Of a stretch of 31,195 nt of DNA, positions 25,138-31,195 are shown one piece after another. The DNA is from an uncultured Candidatus Saccharibacteria bacterium (GTDB taxonomy: Bacteria; Patescibacteriota; Saccharimonadia; CAILAD01; GCA-016700035): the NCBI GenBank assembly GCA_937996675.1, contig CALKUN010000160.1, positions 1 through 31,195 of the forward strand, in the 5' to 3' direction. The notes below the pieces were generated by a model. It did no database searches. It saw only the letters and a program-made list of their open reading frames with translations, and had not been told where the DNA came from. Position 1 is the stretch's first letter. Every line of letters begins with the position of its first letter. The position numbers were made by a program, and so were the translations under genes.

Positions 25138-25166
25138 AGTGTACCGAACCTGGAGCGTCCGGTCAA
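25138..25166 (-). promoter_or_regulatory. Promoter of the ABC-F gene, leaderless
   Basis: Minus strand TTGACC (25166-25161), 17-nt spacer, TACACT (25143-25138), 9 nt before the ATG. Perfect spacing; the -35 box begins right after the T-run of the preceding terminator. Confidence 0.7.
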
Positions 25167-25175
25167 AAAGCGAAC

Positions 25176-25200
25176 GGGCCGAGGACAGTGTCCTCGGCCC
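25176..25200 (-). terminator. Terminator of the cryptic transcription unit
   Basis: Perfect 11-bp GC-rich stem (GGGCCGAGGAC and complement) with a 3-nt loop, followed on the minus strand by GTTCGCTTTTTG. It closes the transcript that begins at the operator-bearing promoter near 25580. Confidence 0.88.
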
Positions 25201-25571
25201 TAAATTCACGCGGTTTTTTGGGTGGCTATCCCGCCAGATTGGCCATAGCCGCTCCGATACGGGATGCCATATGGCATATTCATTCTCGCGTAGCAATCTT
25301 CGTGGTAATGCTCGATTGGATCCACTTCGCGATATCGCACCAAATACGTGCGAAGAAAGCGTTTGAAGCGAATGACATCGAGGCAACAACAACATCTAAA
25401 ATTGCTCCCTCGCCTCACAAGCACCCTTGTGCAGGACGAAACGGCTGTATCTGGCGATATCACGGGGAAGTGGGTCGACTCTTTCTGTTCACGGCGGTTG
25501 TGAGTGTATTCCTGGACTGTGCGATTACTGACATTATGGTACGTACCAACTCTCTGTATCGGGGAAGGCTG
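25201..25571 (-). other. Cryptic transcription unit of about 400 nt, no convincing long gene
   Basis: The segment between a strong regulated promoter and a strong terminator. Every minus-strand frame holds only pieces: an open frame ending TGA 25206 (last part RFKRFLRTYLVRYREVDPIEH, ending GGIATQKTA) with no good ATG and Shine-Dalgarno; a 24-codon frame starting MSVIAQSRNTL; a stretch DIARYSRFVLHKGACEAREQF ending in TAG; and a 32-codon frame MSFASNAFFARIWCDIAKW with no Shine-Dalgarno. The protein-like pieces change frame, as in a decayed gene. It may be a pseudogene, a small-protein locus, or a regulatory RNA. Confidence 0.4.
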
Positions 25572-25609
25572 ATAAGGTATACTATACCTTATTATATTGG
25601 GAGCGTCAA
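25572..25609 (-). promoter_or_regulatory. Promoter with a perfect palindromic operator over the -10 box
   Basis: Minus strand TTGACG (25609-25604), 17-nt spacer, TATAGT (25586-25581). The -10 box lies in the middle of a 21-bp perfect palindrome (25572-25592) with arms ATAAGGTATA and TATACCTTAT around one central base. Placement is ideal for repression by a dimeric DNA-binding protein. The -35 box overlaps the last codons of the winged-helix/Nudix gene, an obvious candidate regulator. Confidence 0.75.
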
Positions 25610-26295
25610 CCTGTAGCGGTATCAGTGTTGTACTCAAGCTCTAAGAAAAATCGGCCATTAGTATCGACGTCAGTCTCAATGACACGCACGAGGTCAGGCA
25701 TACTCGCCATAAAAGGCGGCTGCGTAAAATCGTCCTCTATATCAGACCAAAAGACGTCACCAGCCTTGTGTTCACTCTGAAGATACCCGCTCGGTGCCAT
25801 GCAGTAGAAGAGATGGAAGAAGACCTCGCTGACCGCCTTCTTGTTCTCTCGTATCGTAATATACCCATCGCCTCGATGCTCGATTTTGCCAGTTAATCCC
25901 GTTTTCTCCATAAGCTCACGATGAGCTGCGGCGTGTATTTTCTCGCCGAGATGAAGTTTTCCATACGGAAAACCGACCTGGCCGAGGAGCGGCTGAACCT
26001 TACGCTTCATGAGCAGCCATCGGCCGAGGCGGTCGCGACAGGCTAGCAATATGATGATCTTTGGCTGGGCTCGAGGTCGCAACGTCTCTAGACTCAAGCC
26101 ATCTACGAAGCGCTTGCCCGTGGAGGTCAACTTGTACGTTCCCCACCCCGTTCGCATGACATAGTTCTCTTGCTTGAGCTGCTTGAGGTGGTAGGTAAAT
26201 AAATTGCTCCCAATATCCTTGGGTTGTAGCTCGGCATACCGAACCGAATCTTCATCCATGAGTTTTGAGAGAATACTGCGCTGAATATGATGCAT
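25606..26295 (-). CDS. Winged-helix plus Nudix domain protein with altered Nudix box
   Basis: 229 aa. Residues 1-66 look like an ArsR/MarR-type winged helix (QRSILSKLM, SNLFTYHLKQLKQENYVMRTGWGTYKLTSTGKRFVDG). Residues 78-215 are a Nudix domain: box G112-x5-E118-x7-R126-E127-L-M-E130-K131-T-G133-L. The last Glu of the REUXEE core, a metal ligand in MutT, is Lys 131 here, so hydrolysis may be weak or lost. Nudix domains fused to DNA-binding helices act as ADP-ribose-type sensors in NrtR regulators, though there the order is reversed. The operator-bearing promoter lies at its 3' end. A weak -10 (TAACAT) is 6 nt before the ATG. A plain Nudix hydrolase with a recognition domain is the alternative. 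Confidence 0.82.
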   Translation of the reverse strand: MHHIQRSILSKLMDEDSVRYAELQPKDIGSNLFTYHLKQLKQENYVMRTGWGTYKLTSTGKRFVDGLSLETLRPRAQPKIIILLACRDRLGRWLLMKRKVQPLLGQVGFPYGKLHLGEKIHAAAHRELMEKTGLTGKIEHRGDGYITIRENKKAVSEVFFHLFYCMAPSGYLQSEHKAGDVFWSDIEDDFTQPPFMASMPDLVRVIETDVDTNGRFFLELEYNTDTATG

Positions 26296-26430
26296 ACCCT
26301 TATGTTACTCCCCCTTACGCTTACTTCAAGGTACTTTGAGTCAAAACTTTTTGAGTCATCACAAATTGGTATACCCAATAATCCACCAGTCATAGTATAA
26401 GGGTGTCCGGCACCTACGAAACGAGAGACT
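26296..26430. promoter_or_regulatory. Divergent intergenic region with a direct repeat
   Basis: Region between the Nudix gene (minus) and the zinc-ribbon gene (plus). It holds two copies of TTTGAGTCA at 26335-26343 and 26350-26358, 15 nt apart, about one and a half helical turns, which could be a tandem operator. No consensus promoter is clear for the plus gene: TATAAG near 26396-26401 lacks a -35. On the minus side a TTGAAG-16 nt-TAACAT pair lies right before the Nudix ATG. Confidence 0.4.
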
Positions 26431-26940
26431 ATGGATACCGATGTCACAACAGATCTCTTGCAGTTGAGAGACCAGGCTGTAAGCCTCCAAGATGAGACTT
26501 CGGCCGAACAAGCCGTCATTGAAGAGGCTAAAGAAGCCCTCAAGCGGAAGAATCAACTGAAGCATAAGCTCATCCGACAGTACTGGGATGAACGTGTCGT
26601 CGCTATCGTCACGGCACTTGAGGGCAAGAACAAAGCCGTCTGTGCAGCCTGCAAGAAGGTAAAGCCGATCAAGTCCATGCGTTGCATCCGCGAGAGCAAC
26701 TTCGCTACGCGATCTGACTGCAGTTACAGCCAATGGACTGAATACTGGTCTCGCGATCTCCCACTCTGTTTGAAATGCAGTCAGAACTTCGACTATTCCG
26801 TAAGTGTTCGCGAAGGCAAACCAGTCGGCAAGCAGCTTCTCGCTTTTGACGTAAGTGTGCACAATGATTGGCTCAAGAGCGACGGAGAATTCCTGAATAG
26901 CGCCGAAGCTCAACTGAAGCTGGGTCTGCCACCCATTTAG
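26431..26940 (+). CDS. Small coiled-coil protein with a C4 zinc-ribbon-like motif
   Basis: 169 aa, no named family recognised. Residues 1-65 are strongly helical and charged, probably a coiled coil. Two CxxC knuckles, C71-A-A-C74 and C113-L-K-C116, 39 residues apart, resemble a zinc ribbon; C85 and C97 lie between them. The C-terminal 50 residues contain DVSVHNDWL. No signal peptide or membrane segment. The likely start ATG 26431 has only a weak GAGAG upstream. Plus strand, opposite to all neighbours, with its own terminator: a third free-standing gene at a junction of the str genes. DNA or RNA binding is a guess from the ribbon only. Confidence 0.72.
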   Translation: MDTDVTTDLLQLRDQAVSLQDETSAEQAVIEEAKEALKRKNQLKHKLIRQYWDERVVAIVTALEGKNKAVCAACKKVKPIKSMRCIRESNFATRSDCSYSQWTEYWSRDLPLCLKCSQNFDYSVSVREGKPVGKQLLAFDVSVHNDWLKSDGEFLNSAEAQLKLGLPPI

Positions 26941-26958
26941 GGCAACTACCCCTTAACG

Positions 26959-26989
26959 AGAAAACACCCCTCGTTGAGGGGTGTTTTCT
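26959..26989. terminator. Bidirectional terminator after the zinc-ribbon gene
   Basis: Perfect 14-bp stem AGAAAACACCCCTC with a GTT loop, 19 bases past the stop; T4 in the 3' arm for the plus strand and likewise for the minus strand. Confidence 0.9.
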
Positions 26990-27122
26990 ATGCGGTCTAG
27001 ATACACGATCTCGATATATTATTAGGTCAAGGATAACGGCATATGTAAACTTGGCTTAGAATCCGACCATCTTAAGTCGAGTGCCGACTCACCTTGTAGA
27101 GATGGCCAGCAAGGCTTACAAC
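26990..27122. other. Gene-free stretch with a small nested inverted repeat
   Basis: No reading frame, tRNA or known RNA motif seen. At 27065-27107 a stem CCATCT/AGATGG (extended by a G-U and a G-C pair on the minus-strand RNA) encloses a second stem AGTCG/CGACT with a 5-nt loop. It lies between two strong terminators and no promoter was found for either strand, so it could be a leftover or a short structured RNA. Confidence 0.25.
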
Positions 27123-27170
27123 TAAAAATATCCCGAGGCGTACTATGACGTACCGTGAGGGATATTTTTA
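27123..27170 (-). terminator. Terminator of the rpsL-rpsG operon
   Basis: Outer 12-bp inverted repeat TAAAAATATCCC / GGGATATTTTTA with an imperfect inner stem around GTAC. T5 follows GGGATA on the minus strand. It lies about 50 nt past rpsG. Confidence 0.8.
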
Positions 27171-27193
27171 GGCAGTAAACGAAGTTGGGCACT

Positions 27194-27216
27194 CTAGAAG
27201 TGAGTCGCCCTTCTAG
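27194..27216 (-). promoter_or_regulatory. Hairpin right after the rpsG stop, with a competing alternative
   Basis: CTAGAAG/CTTCTAG (7 bp, 9-nt loop) starts 4 nt after the rpsG stop. Bases 27202-27210 can instead pair with 27087-100 neighbours at 27187-27194 (GGGCACTC with GAGT-GCCC), which excludes the first stem. No T-run follows either; the true terminator is 25 nt farther on. Perhaps an mRNA 3'-end or processing element. Confidence 0.35.
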
Positions 27217-27220
27217 TATG

Positions 27221-27697
27221 CTAATACCTTGCGAAGTGTGCGAATGCTTTGTTGGCTTCAGCCATCTGGTGAGTGTCGAGTTTCTTCTTCACTGCATCAC
27301 CCTGGTTGTTGTATGCATCGAGGAGTTCATTAGCCAGGAGCTTGTCAAAGCTCTTGCCTTCCTTACGACGTGCAGCGTCGAGGATCCAGATCATAGCGTA
27401 GTGAATCTTGCGATCCGGCTTCACTTCCATAGGAACCTGGTAGTTTGCACCACCAACGCGTCGGCTTTTCACCTGGACATTCGGGCTGACATTCTTGATA
27501 GCACCTTCGAAAACCTCGATCGGCTCTACTTTAGCCTTAACAGCAGCCTGTTCAAGAGCAGCATACACGAGCTTTTCAGCGACACGCTTCTTGCCATCAT
27601 GCATGACCTTATTGATCATTTTGTGTACCAAAACAGAGTTGTGCTTGAGGTCTGGAGCAATGTTGCGCTTCAGTGAAGCTGTTTTCTTACGTGGCAT
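27221..27697 (-). CDS. rpsG: 30S ribosomal protein S7 (uS7)
   Basis: 158 aa. PRKKTASLKRNIAPDLKHNSVLVHKMINKVMHDGKKRVAEKLVYAAL matches the head-assembly protein; the RRVGGANYQVPMEV beta-hairpin, which lies by the E-site tRNA, is at about 78-91. The C-terminus ends HFARY. ATG 27697 is two bases after the rpsL stop. In most bacteria fusA would follow; here the operon ends at a terminator. Confidence 0.97.
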   Translation of the reverse strand: MPRKKTASLKRNIAPDLKHNSVLVHKMINKVMHDGKKRVAEKLVYAALEQAAVKAKVEPIEVFEGAIKNVSPNVQVKSRRVGGANYQVPMEVKPDRKIHYAMIWILDAARRKEGKSFDKLLANELLDAYNNQGDAVKKKLDTHQMAEANKAFAHFARY

Positions 27698-27699
27698 GG

Positions 27700-28119
27700 T
27701 TACTTTCCGCCCTTATCGAGCTTGGCGCCGTACTTTGATCGACCCTGCTTACGGTTGGCAACACCGGCGGTGTCGAGGGTACCACGAACGATGTGATATC
27801 GAACTCCACCAAGGTCCTTGACCGCACCACCGCGAAGCAATACAACGGAGTGCTCCTGGAGGTTGTGACCAATACCTGAGATGTAAGCAGTTACTTCCAT
27901 TCCGTTTGTGAGACGTACACGAGCAACCTTACGAAGAGCCGAGTTTGGCTTACGTGGAGTCTGCGTGTAGACCTTGGTACAAACGCCACGCTTCATTGGT
28001 GATGGCTTTACAGATGTACGACCCTTGAGGGCATTCAGGCTGCGCATCAAAGCTGGCGACTTGCTCTTGGCGTGCGCTTTGCTTCGTGGTTTGCGGATGA
28101 GTTGATTGATTGTAGGCAT
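27700..28119 (-). CDS. rpsL: 30S ribosomal protein S12 (uS12), altered at streptomycin positions
   Basis: 139 aa, about 15 longer than E. coli S12, with the extra residues near 20-35. Decoding-site loops: [13 protein letters not shown] (52-64) and [25 protein letters not shown] (84-108). At the place of Lys43 (first Lys of TPKKPN) it has R56; at Arg86 it has A99; at Pro91 it has G104; Lys88 is kept (K101) next to the Asp that RimO modifies in other bacteria. No Shine-Dalgarno before the ATG; the leader is about 36 nt. Confidence 0.97.
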   Translation of the reverse strand: MPTINQLIRKPRSKAHAKSKSPALMRSLNALKGRTSVKPSPMKRGVCTKVYTQTPRKPNSALRKVARVRLTNGMEVTAYISGIGHNLQEHSVVLLRGGAVKDLGGVRYHIVRGTLDTAGVANRKQGRSKYGAKLDKGGK

Positions 28120-28161
28120 ATAGTATTTTTTTGGCGTACATAACGTACGTATAACTCAATT

Positions 28162-28190
28162 AGTTTAACAGATAGGGGTCATGCGGTCAA
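28162..28190 (-). promoter_or_regulatory. Promoter of rpsL-rpsG
   Basis: Minus strand TTGACC (28190-28185), 17-nt spacer, TAAACT (28167-28162), between rpoC and rpsL. The leader includes a small inverted repeat CGTAC-GTTAT-GTACG. Confidence 0.72.
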
Positions 28191-28207
28191 CAGATCAGTA
28201 GTCAGGA

Positions 28208-28233
28208 CGAGGCGGGTGGATATCCCCGCCTCG
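28208..28233 (-). terminator. Hairpin after rpoC
   Basis: 9-bp perfect GC-rich stem (CGAGGCGGG and complement) with an 8-nt loop, 10 bases past the rpoC stop. No T-run follows, so termination could be incomplete or rho-dependent. Confidence 0.55.
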
Positions 28234-28242
28234 CGAGCCGAC

Positions 28243-31195
28243 TTACCGGTCGATGTCTTCTTCTGGACGGAAGCCTGTTCCCACTGGGATCAGTCGTCCA
28301 ATGATGACATTTTCTTTGAGTCCACGGAGCTTGTCGGTCTTTCCTCGGAGCGATGCACCGATCAGAACCTTCATAGTCTCCTGGAATGATGCAGCTGAGA
28401 GCCAGCTATCAGAGCTGATGGAGATCTTGGAGATCGGCATCAGAAGCTGCTCGTACGATGGACCTTCCTTCTTCGCAGTAGCCAAGTCAACGTTTGTCTC
28501 CTTGAGAGTGGTCTTGGAGATCACGTCACCGGAGATAAACTCGCTACCATTTGGTTCTTCGACACGTACTCGACTGAACATCTGTCGGATGATGACTTCG
28601 ATGTGCTTTGAGGCGATCGACTGTCCCTGGCTGGCGTAGATAGCCTGTACTTCGTCAACGATGTAACGCTGCACAGCTTCTTCGCCGAGTAGTCGGAGCA
28701 TATCTTGCAAGTTGACCGATCCACCCGTGAGGCGCTGCCCGACGACAACGAGGTCGCCATTGGACACCTTAAGGGTAACGTAGTCAGGCAAGGTGTATTC
28801 CTTGACGTTTCCACCCTCGTGGGTGATGTCGATCGTGGCCTTGTTGACCTTAACGGTACCGTCTGCACCAGCTTTGATCGTACGCTTGCCAGTTTCGTTT
28901 GCAGCGAGCACATCGCCCTTCTTCACACTGACGCCTGACTTTACCATGGCCTTCATGCCCTCTTTGATCTCGTACTCAGTCACTTTCATGTCGACTGGAG
29001 CGATACGAACGACCTGCTTGTTATCGACAGCCTTCACGGTTGCGATACCATCGATCTCGGCAAGAATTGACTCACCCTTTGGACTACGGGCTTCGAAGAT
29101 TTCTTCGACACGTGGTAGACCCTGGGTAATGTCGGCACCCGTAGCTACACCACCGGCGTGGAAGGTTCGCATAGTAAGCTGCGTACCAGGCTCACCAATT
29201 GACTGTGCAGCCATAATACCGACAGCTTCACCGATAACGACTTCTTGTCCGCGAGCCAGGTCGATACCGTAACAGTGCTGGCAGATACCCCATGACAGTG
29301 AGCACTTCAGGATCGAGCGGATATTCACTTCCTGAATCTCTGCATCAACGATTGCCTTGGCAGCATCGTCGGTAATGAGGGTGTTAGCCTTCACGATTGT
29401 CTTGCCATCGTGCTTGATAGCCTTGGTAGCATATCGTCCAACGATCCATGGGTAGAGGCTGTCCTGTCCGGCTGATTCAGCTTCGGAACGAGTGACAGTG
29501 TATCCGACGGTGTCACCACAGTCATCAGTCGAGATCATGACATCCTGAGCTACATCGACAAGTCGACGAGTCAAGTATCCAGATTCGGCGGTCTTGAGAG
29601 CGGTGTCAGTCAGACCCTTACGTGCACCGTGGGATGAGATGAAGTACTCGAGGATGGTCAAACCGTCCTTGTAGCTGCTCTTCACAGGAAGCTCAATGGT
29701 ACCTCCAGAAGAGTTGAGCACGAGTCCCTTCATACCTGACATCTGGTTGGCCTGTCCTACCGTCGCGCGAGCACCTGATTCGATATCCATAGCGAGAGTC
29801 GAGCTGTTTGGATCGAGTTCTTTGCTGAGCTCAGCTTCGATCTGTTCGCCGACTTCTTTCCAGATATCAACCGTGCGTTCCTTACGTTCGTCGTTGGTGA
29901 TCAGACCTTGCTGATACTGACCGGTAACTGCCTGGGCCTTGGTCTCACCGGCGTCGAGGAGTTCATCCTTACGAGCAGGTGTCTGAAGGTCATCCATACC
30001 GAGCGAGAAGCCTGATTCAGTTGCGTACTGGTAACCGATTTCCTTGATCTCGTTAGCAGTTCGAGCCGTATCTTCGCCGCCGAGGCGTGTGAAGATTTCT
30101 GCGAGTACAGCCTTGAGAGCCGACTTGGTCATAGGGGTGTTGTGGAACTCTGTTCCAGCAGGCAAGATTTCGTGGAAGAGCATACGTCCGGCTGAAGTCT
30201 CGACGACTTCACCGTTCATGAGGACTTTGATGGTAGCGCGCAGGTGAATGTCACCCTGCTGATAGGCCATCTGAACCTCTTCCATGCTAGAGAAGGCCTT
30301 GCCTTCACCTTTTTCACCTGGCTTGAGGCTGGTCATGTAGAAACATCCGAGCACAATCTCGTGTGATGGATTCACAATTGGCTCACCACTTGATGGCTTG
30401 AGAAGGTTCTTTGAGGCCAGCATGATTTCACGAGCTTCTTTTTGGGCGGCATCTGATAGCGGGACGTGCACAGCCATCTGGTCACCGTCGAAGTCAGCGT
30501 TGAAAGCTGAACATACAAGTGGGTGAAGCTGGATTGCCTTACCTTCGATCAGTACCGGGCGGAAAGCCTGAATACTGAGTCGGTGGAGAGTTGGTGCACG
30601 GTTCAAGAGAACGTACTTACCGGTGATGACCTCTTCGAGTGTGTCCCAGACTTCGGTACGAGCTCGCTCGATCATACGAGCTGCGCTCTTCACGTTGTGG
30701 GCGTACTCCTTGGCGATCAACTGAGAGATAACGAATGGCTTGAACAGCTCGAGCGCCATCGTCTTTGGGATACCACATTCATCGAGTGAGAGGTGTGGTC
30801 CAACAACGATAACCGATCGTCCTGAGTAGTCGACACGCTTACCGAGAAGGTTCTGTCGGAATCGACCTTGCTTACCCTTGAGGAGGTCCGTGAGGCTCTT
30901 GAGCTTCTTACGGCTACCGCCTACAGCAGTGACAGCACGCTCACGTCGAGCGTTGTTGTCGATGAGGGCGTCAACAGCTTCCTGGAGCATGCGCTTTTCG
31001 TTTCGGCAGATAACTTCAGGAGCTTCGAGGTTATAGAGTTTCTTGAGACGGTTGTTACGGTTGATGACTCGTCGGTAGAGGTCGTTCAAGTCTGAAGCAG
31101 CAAATCGGCCACCATCGAGCTGAACCATTGGTCGCAAGTCTGGAGCAATAACAGGAAGTTCCTGGATTGCCATCCATTCTGGCTTGAATCCAGCC
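28243..31195 (-). CDS. rpoC: RNA polymerase subunit beta' (5' end off window)
   Basis: 984 codons are visible; the frame continues open past an internal Met at 31173 to the right edge ([21 protein letters not shown]), so the clamp and N-terminal zinc finger are missing only because the window ends. Seen: [24 protein letters not shown]; the catalytic NADFDGD that chelates Mg2+; the second zinc site (one Cys in STDDCGDT, three in [14 protein letters not shown]); and trigger-loop and bridge-helix features [19 protein letters not shown]-terminal GRLIPVGTG matches the family. TAA-type stop at 28243; rpoB is expected upstream. Confidence 0.98.
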   Translation of the reverse strand, partial: AGFKPEWMAIQELPVIAPDLRPMVQLDGGRFAASDLNDLYRRVINRNNRLKKLYNLEAPEVICRNEKRMLQEAVDALIDNNARRERAVTAVGGSRKKLKSLTDLLKGKQGRFRQNLLGKRVDYSGRSVIVVGPHLSLDECGIPKTMALELFKPFVISQLIAKEYAHNVKSAARMIERARTEVWDTLEEVITGKYVLLNRAPTLHRLSIQAFRPVLIEGKAIQLHPLVCSAFNADFDGDQMAVHVPLSDAAQKEAREIMLASKNLLKPSSGEPIVNPSHEIVLGCFYMTSLKPGEKGEGKAFSSMEEVQMAYQQGDIHLRATIKVLMNGEVVETSAGRMLFHEILPAGTEFHNTPMTKSALKAVLAEIFTRLGGEDTARTANEIKEIGYQYATESGFSLGMDDLQTPARKDELLDAGETKAQAVTGQYQQGLITNDERKERTVDIWKEVGEQIEAELSKELDPNSSTLAMDIESGARATVGQANQMSGMKGLVLNSSGGTIELPVKSSYKDGLTILEYFISSHGARKGLTDTALKTAESGYLTRRLVDVAQDVMISTDDCGDTVGYTVTRSEAESAGQDSLYPWIVGRYATKAIKHDGKTIVKANTLITDDAAKAIVDAEIQEVNIRSILKCSLSWGICQHCYGIDLARGQEVVIGEAVGIMAAQSIGEPGTQLTMRTFHAGGVATGADITQGLPRVEEIFEARSPKGESILAEIDGIATVKAVDNKQVVRIAPVDMKVTEYEIKEGMKAMVKSGVSVKKGDVLAANETGKRTIKAGADGTVKVNKATIDITHEGGNVKEYTLPDYVTLKVSNGDLVVVGQRLTGGSVNLQDMLRLLGEEAVQRYIVDEVQAIYASQGQSIASKHIEVIIRQMFSRVRVEEPNGSEFISGDVISKTTLKETNVDLATAKKEGPSYEQLLMPISKISISSDSWLSAASFQETMKVLIGASLRGKTDKLRGLKENVIIGRLIPVGTGFRPEEDIDR

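Noticed and set aside
25129..25395. 89-residue N-terminal extension of the ABC-F protein
   Set aside because: The extra frame runs through a perfect terminator hairpin and the promoter, and has no family similarity.
25188..25616. 142-residue plus-strand reading frame in the cryptic unit
   Set aside because: No Shine-Dalgarno; it reads through the terminator stem and operator, and promoter signals point the other way.
26359..26913. 184-residue minus-strand reading frame
   Set aside because: It is antisense to the zinc-ribbon gene, which has the CxxC pairs, a sensible start and its own terminator.
26990..27122. tRNA gene (a GGCTTAGAATCC stretch resembles a T-loop)
   Set aside because: The would-be T-stem does not pair and no acceptor or anticodon arms can be drawn.
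1625..31195. Alternative genetic code with UGA as glycine (SR1/Gracilibacteria)
   Set aside because: rplC, rplD, rpsE and rplQ end at TGA exactly at family length and overlap the next start, so UGA is a stop.
1..31195. CRISPR arrays, insertion sequences, rRNA
   Set aside because: No regular direct repeats with spacers, no transposase-like frames and no rRNA segments were seen.

Overview
This window is almost entirely the core gene-expression locus of a reduced bacterium: the 3' part of rpoC, the str genes (rpsL, rpsG, fusA, tuf), the S10 operon, the spc operon, secY and the alpha operon, nearly all on the minus strand and so read from the right edge to the left. The best guess is a Patescibacteria/CPR member, most likely Saccharibacteria (TM7). 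Reasons seen in the sequence: rplO follows rpsE with a 4-base overlap and no rpmD (L30), a loss typical of CPR; adk and map are missing between secY and infA; genes are packed tightly; and TGA ends many ribosomal genes, which excludes the UGA=Gly code of Gracilibacteria/SR1. The phylum assignment is inference.

Layout, right to left. 31195-28243 rpoC (5' end missing). 28119-27221 rpsL-rpsG with their own promoter and terminator. 26940-23473 an accessory block: a plus-strand zinc-ribbon gene, a winged-helix/Nudix regulator-like gene, a short cryptic transcription unit with a palindromic operator over its -10 box, and an ABC-F ATPase. 23346-21220 fusA. 21159-19142 a three-gene membrane/secreted module (ferric-reductase-like b-type membrane protein with a His-rich tail, CopC/YtkA-like protein, YcnI/DUF1775 protein) that I read as copper handling. 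19051-18512 a GC-rich orphan gene. 18298-16780 tuf-rpsJ. 16249-16668 a second GC-rich orphan gene, on the plus strand, splitting rpsJ from rplC. 15930-7281 rplC to rplO without a break. 7179-5863 secY with its own start signal. 5769-1625 infA-rpmJ-rpsM-rpsK-rpsD-rpoA-rplQ-rplM-rpsI. 1563-868 a methyltransferase-fold orphan whose start codon abuts a perfect 18-bp palindrome. 808-1 a two-helix channel fused to an RCK domain, running off the left edge.

The ribosomal parts form long overlapping or nearly overlapping transcription units. The accessory genes sit only at junctions between classical operons, and most are bounded by strong hairpin terminators and their own promoters, so they look like self-contained cassettes dropped into permissive joints. 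Several non-ribosomal genes have a -10 box only 8-9 nt from the start codon, implying leaderless mRNAs. The most notable protein-level observations are an EF-G whose G4 box is NKIN instead of NKxD, an S12 that differs from the usual sequence at three streptomycin-associated positions, and a channel whose selectivity filter has no TVGYG.
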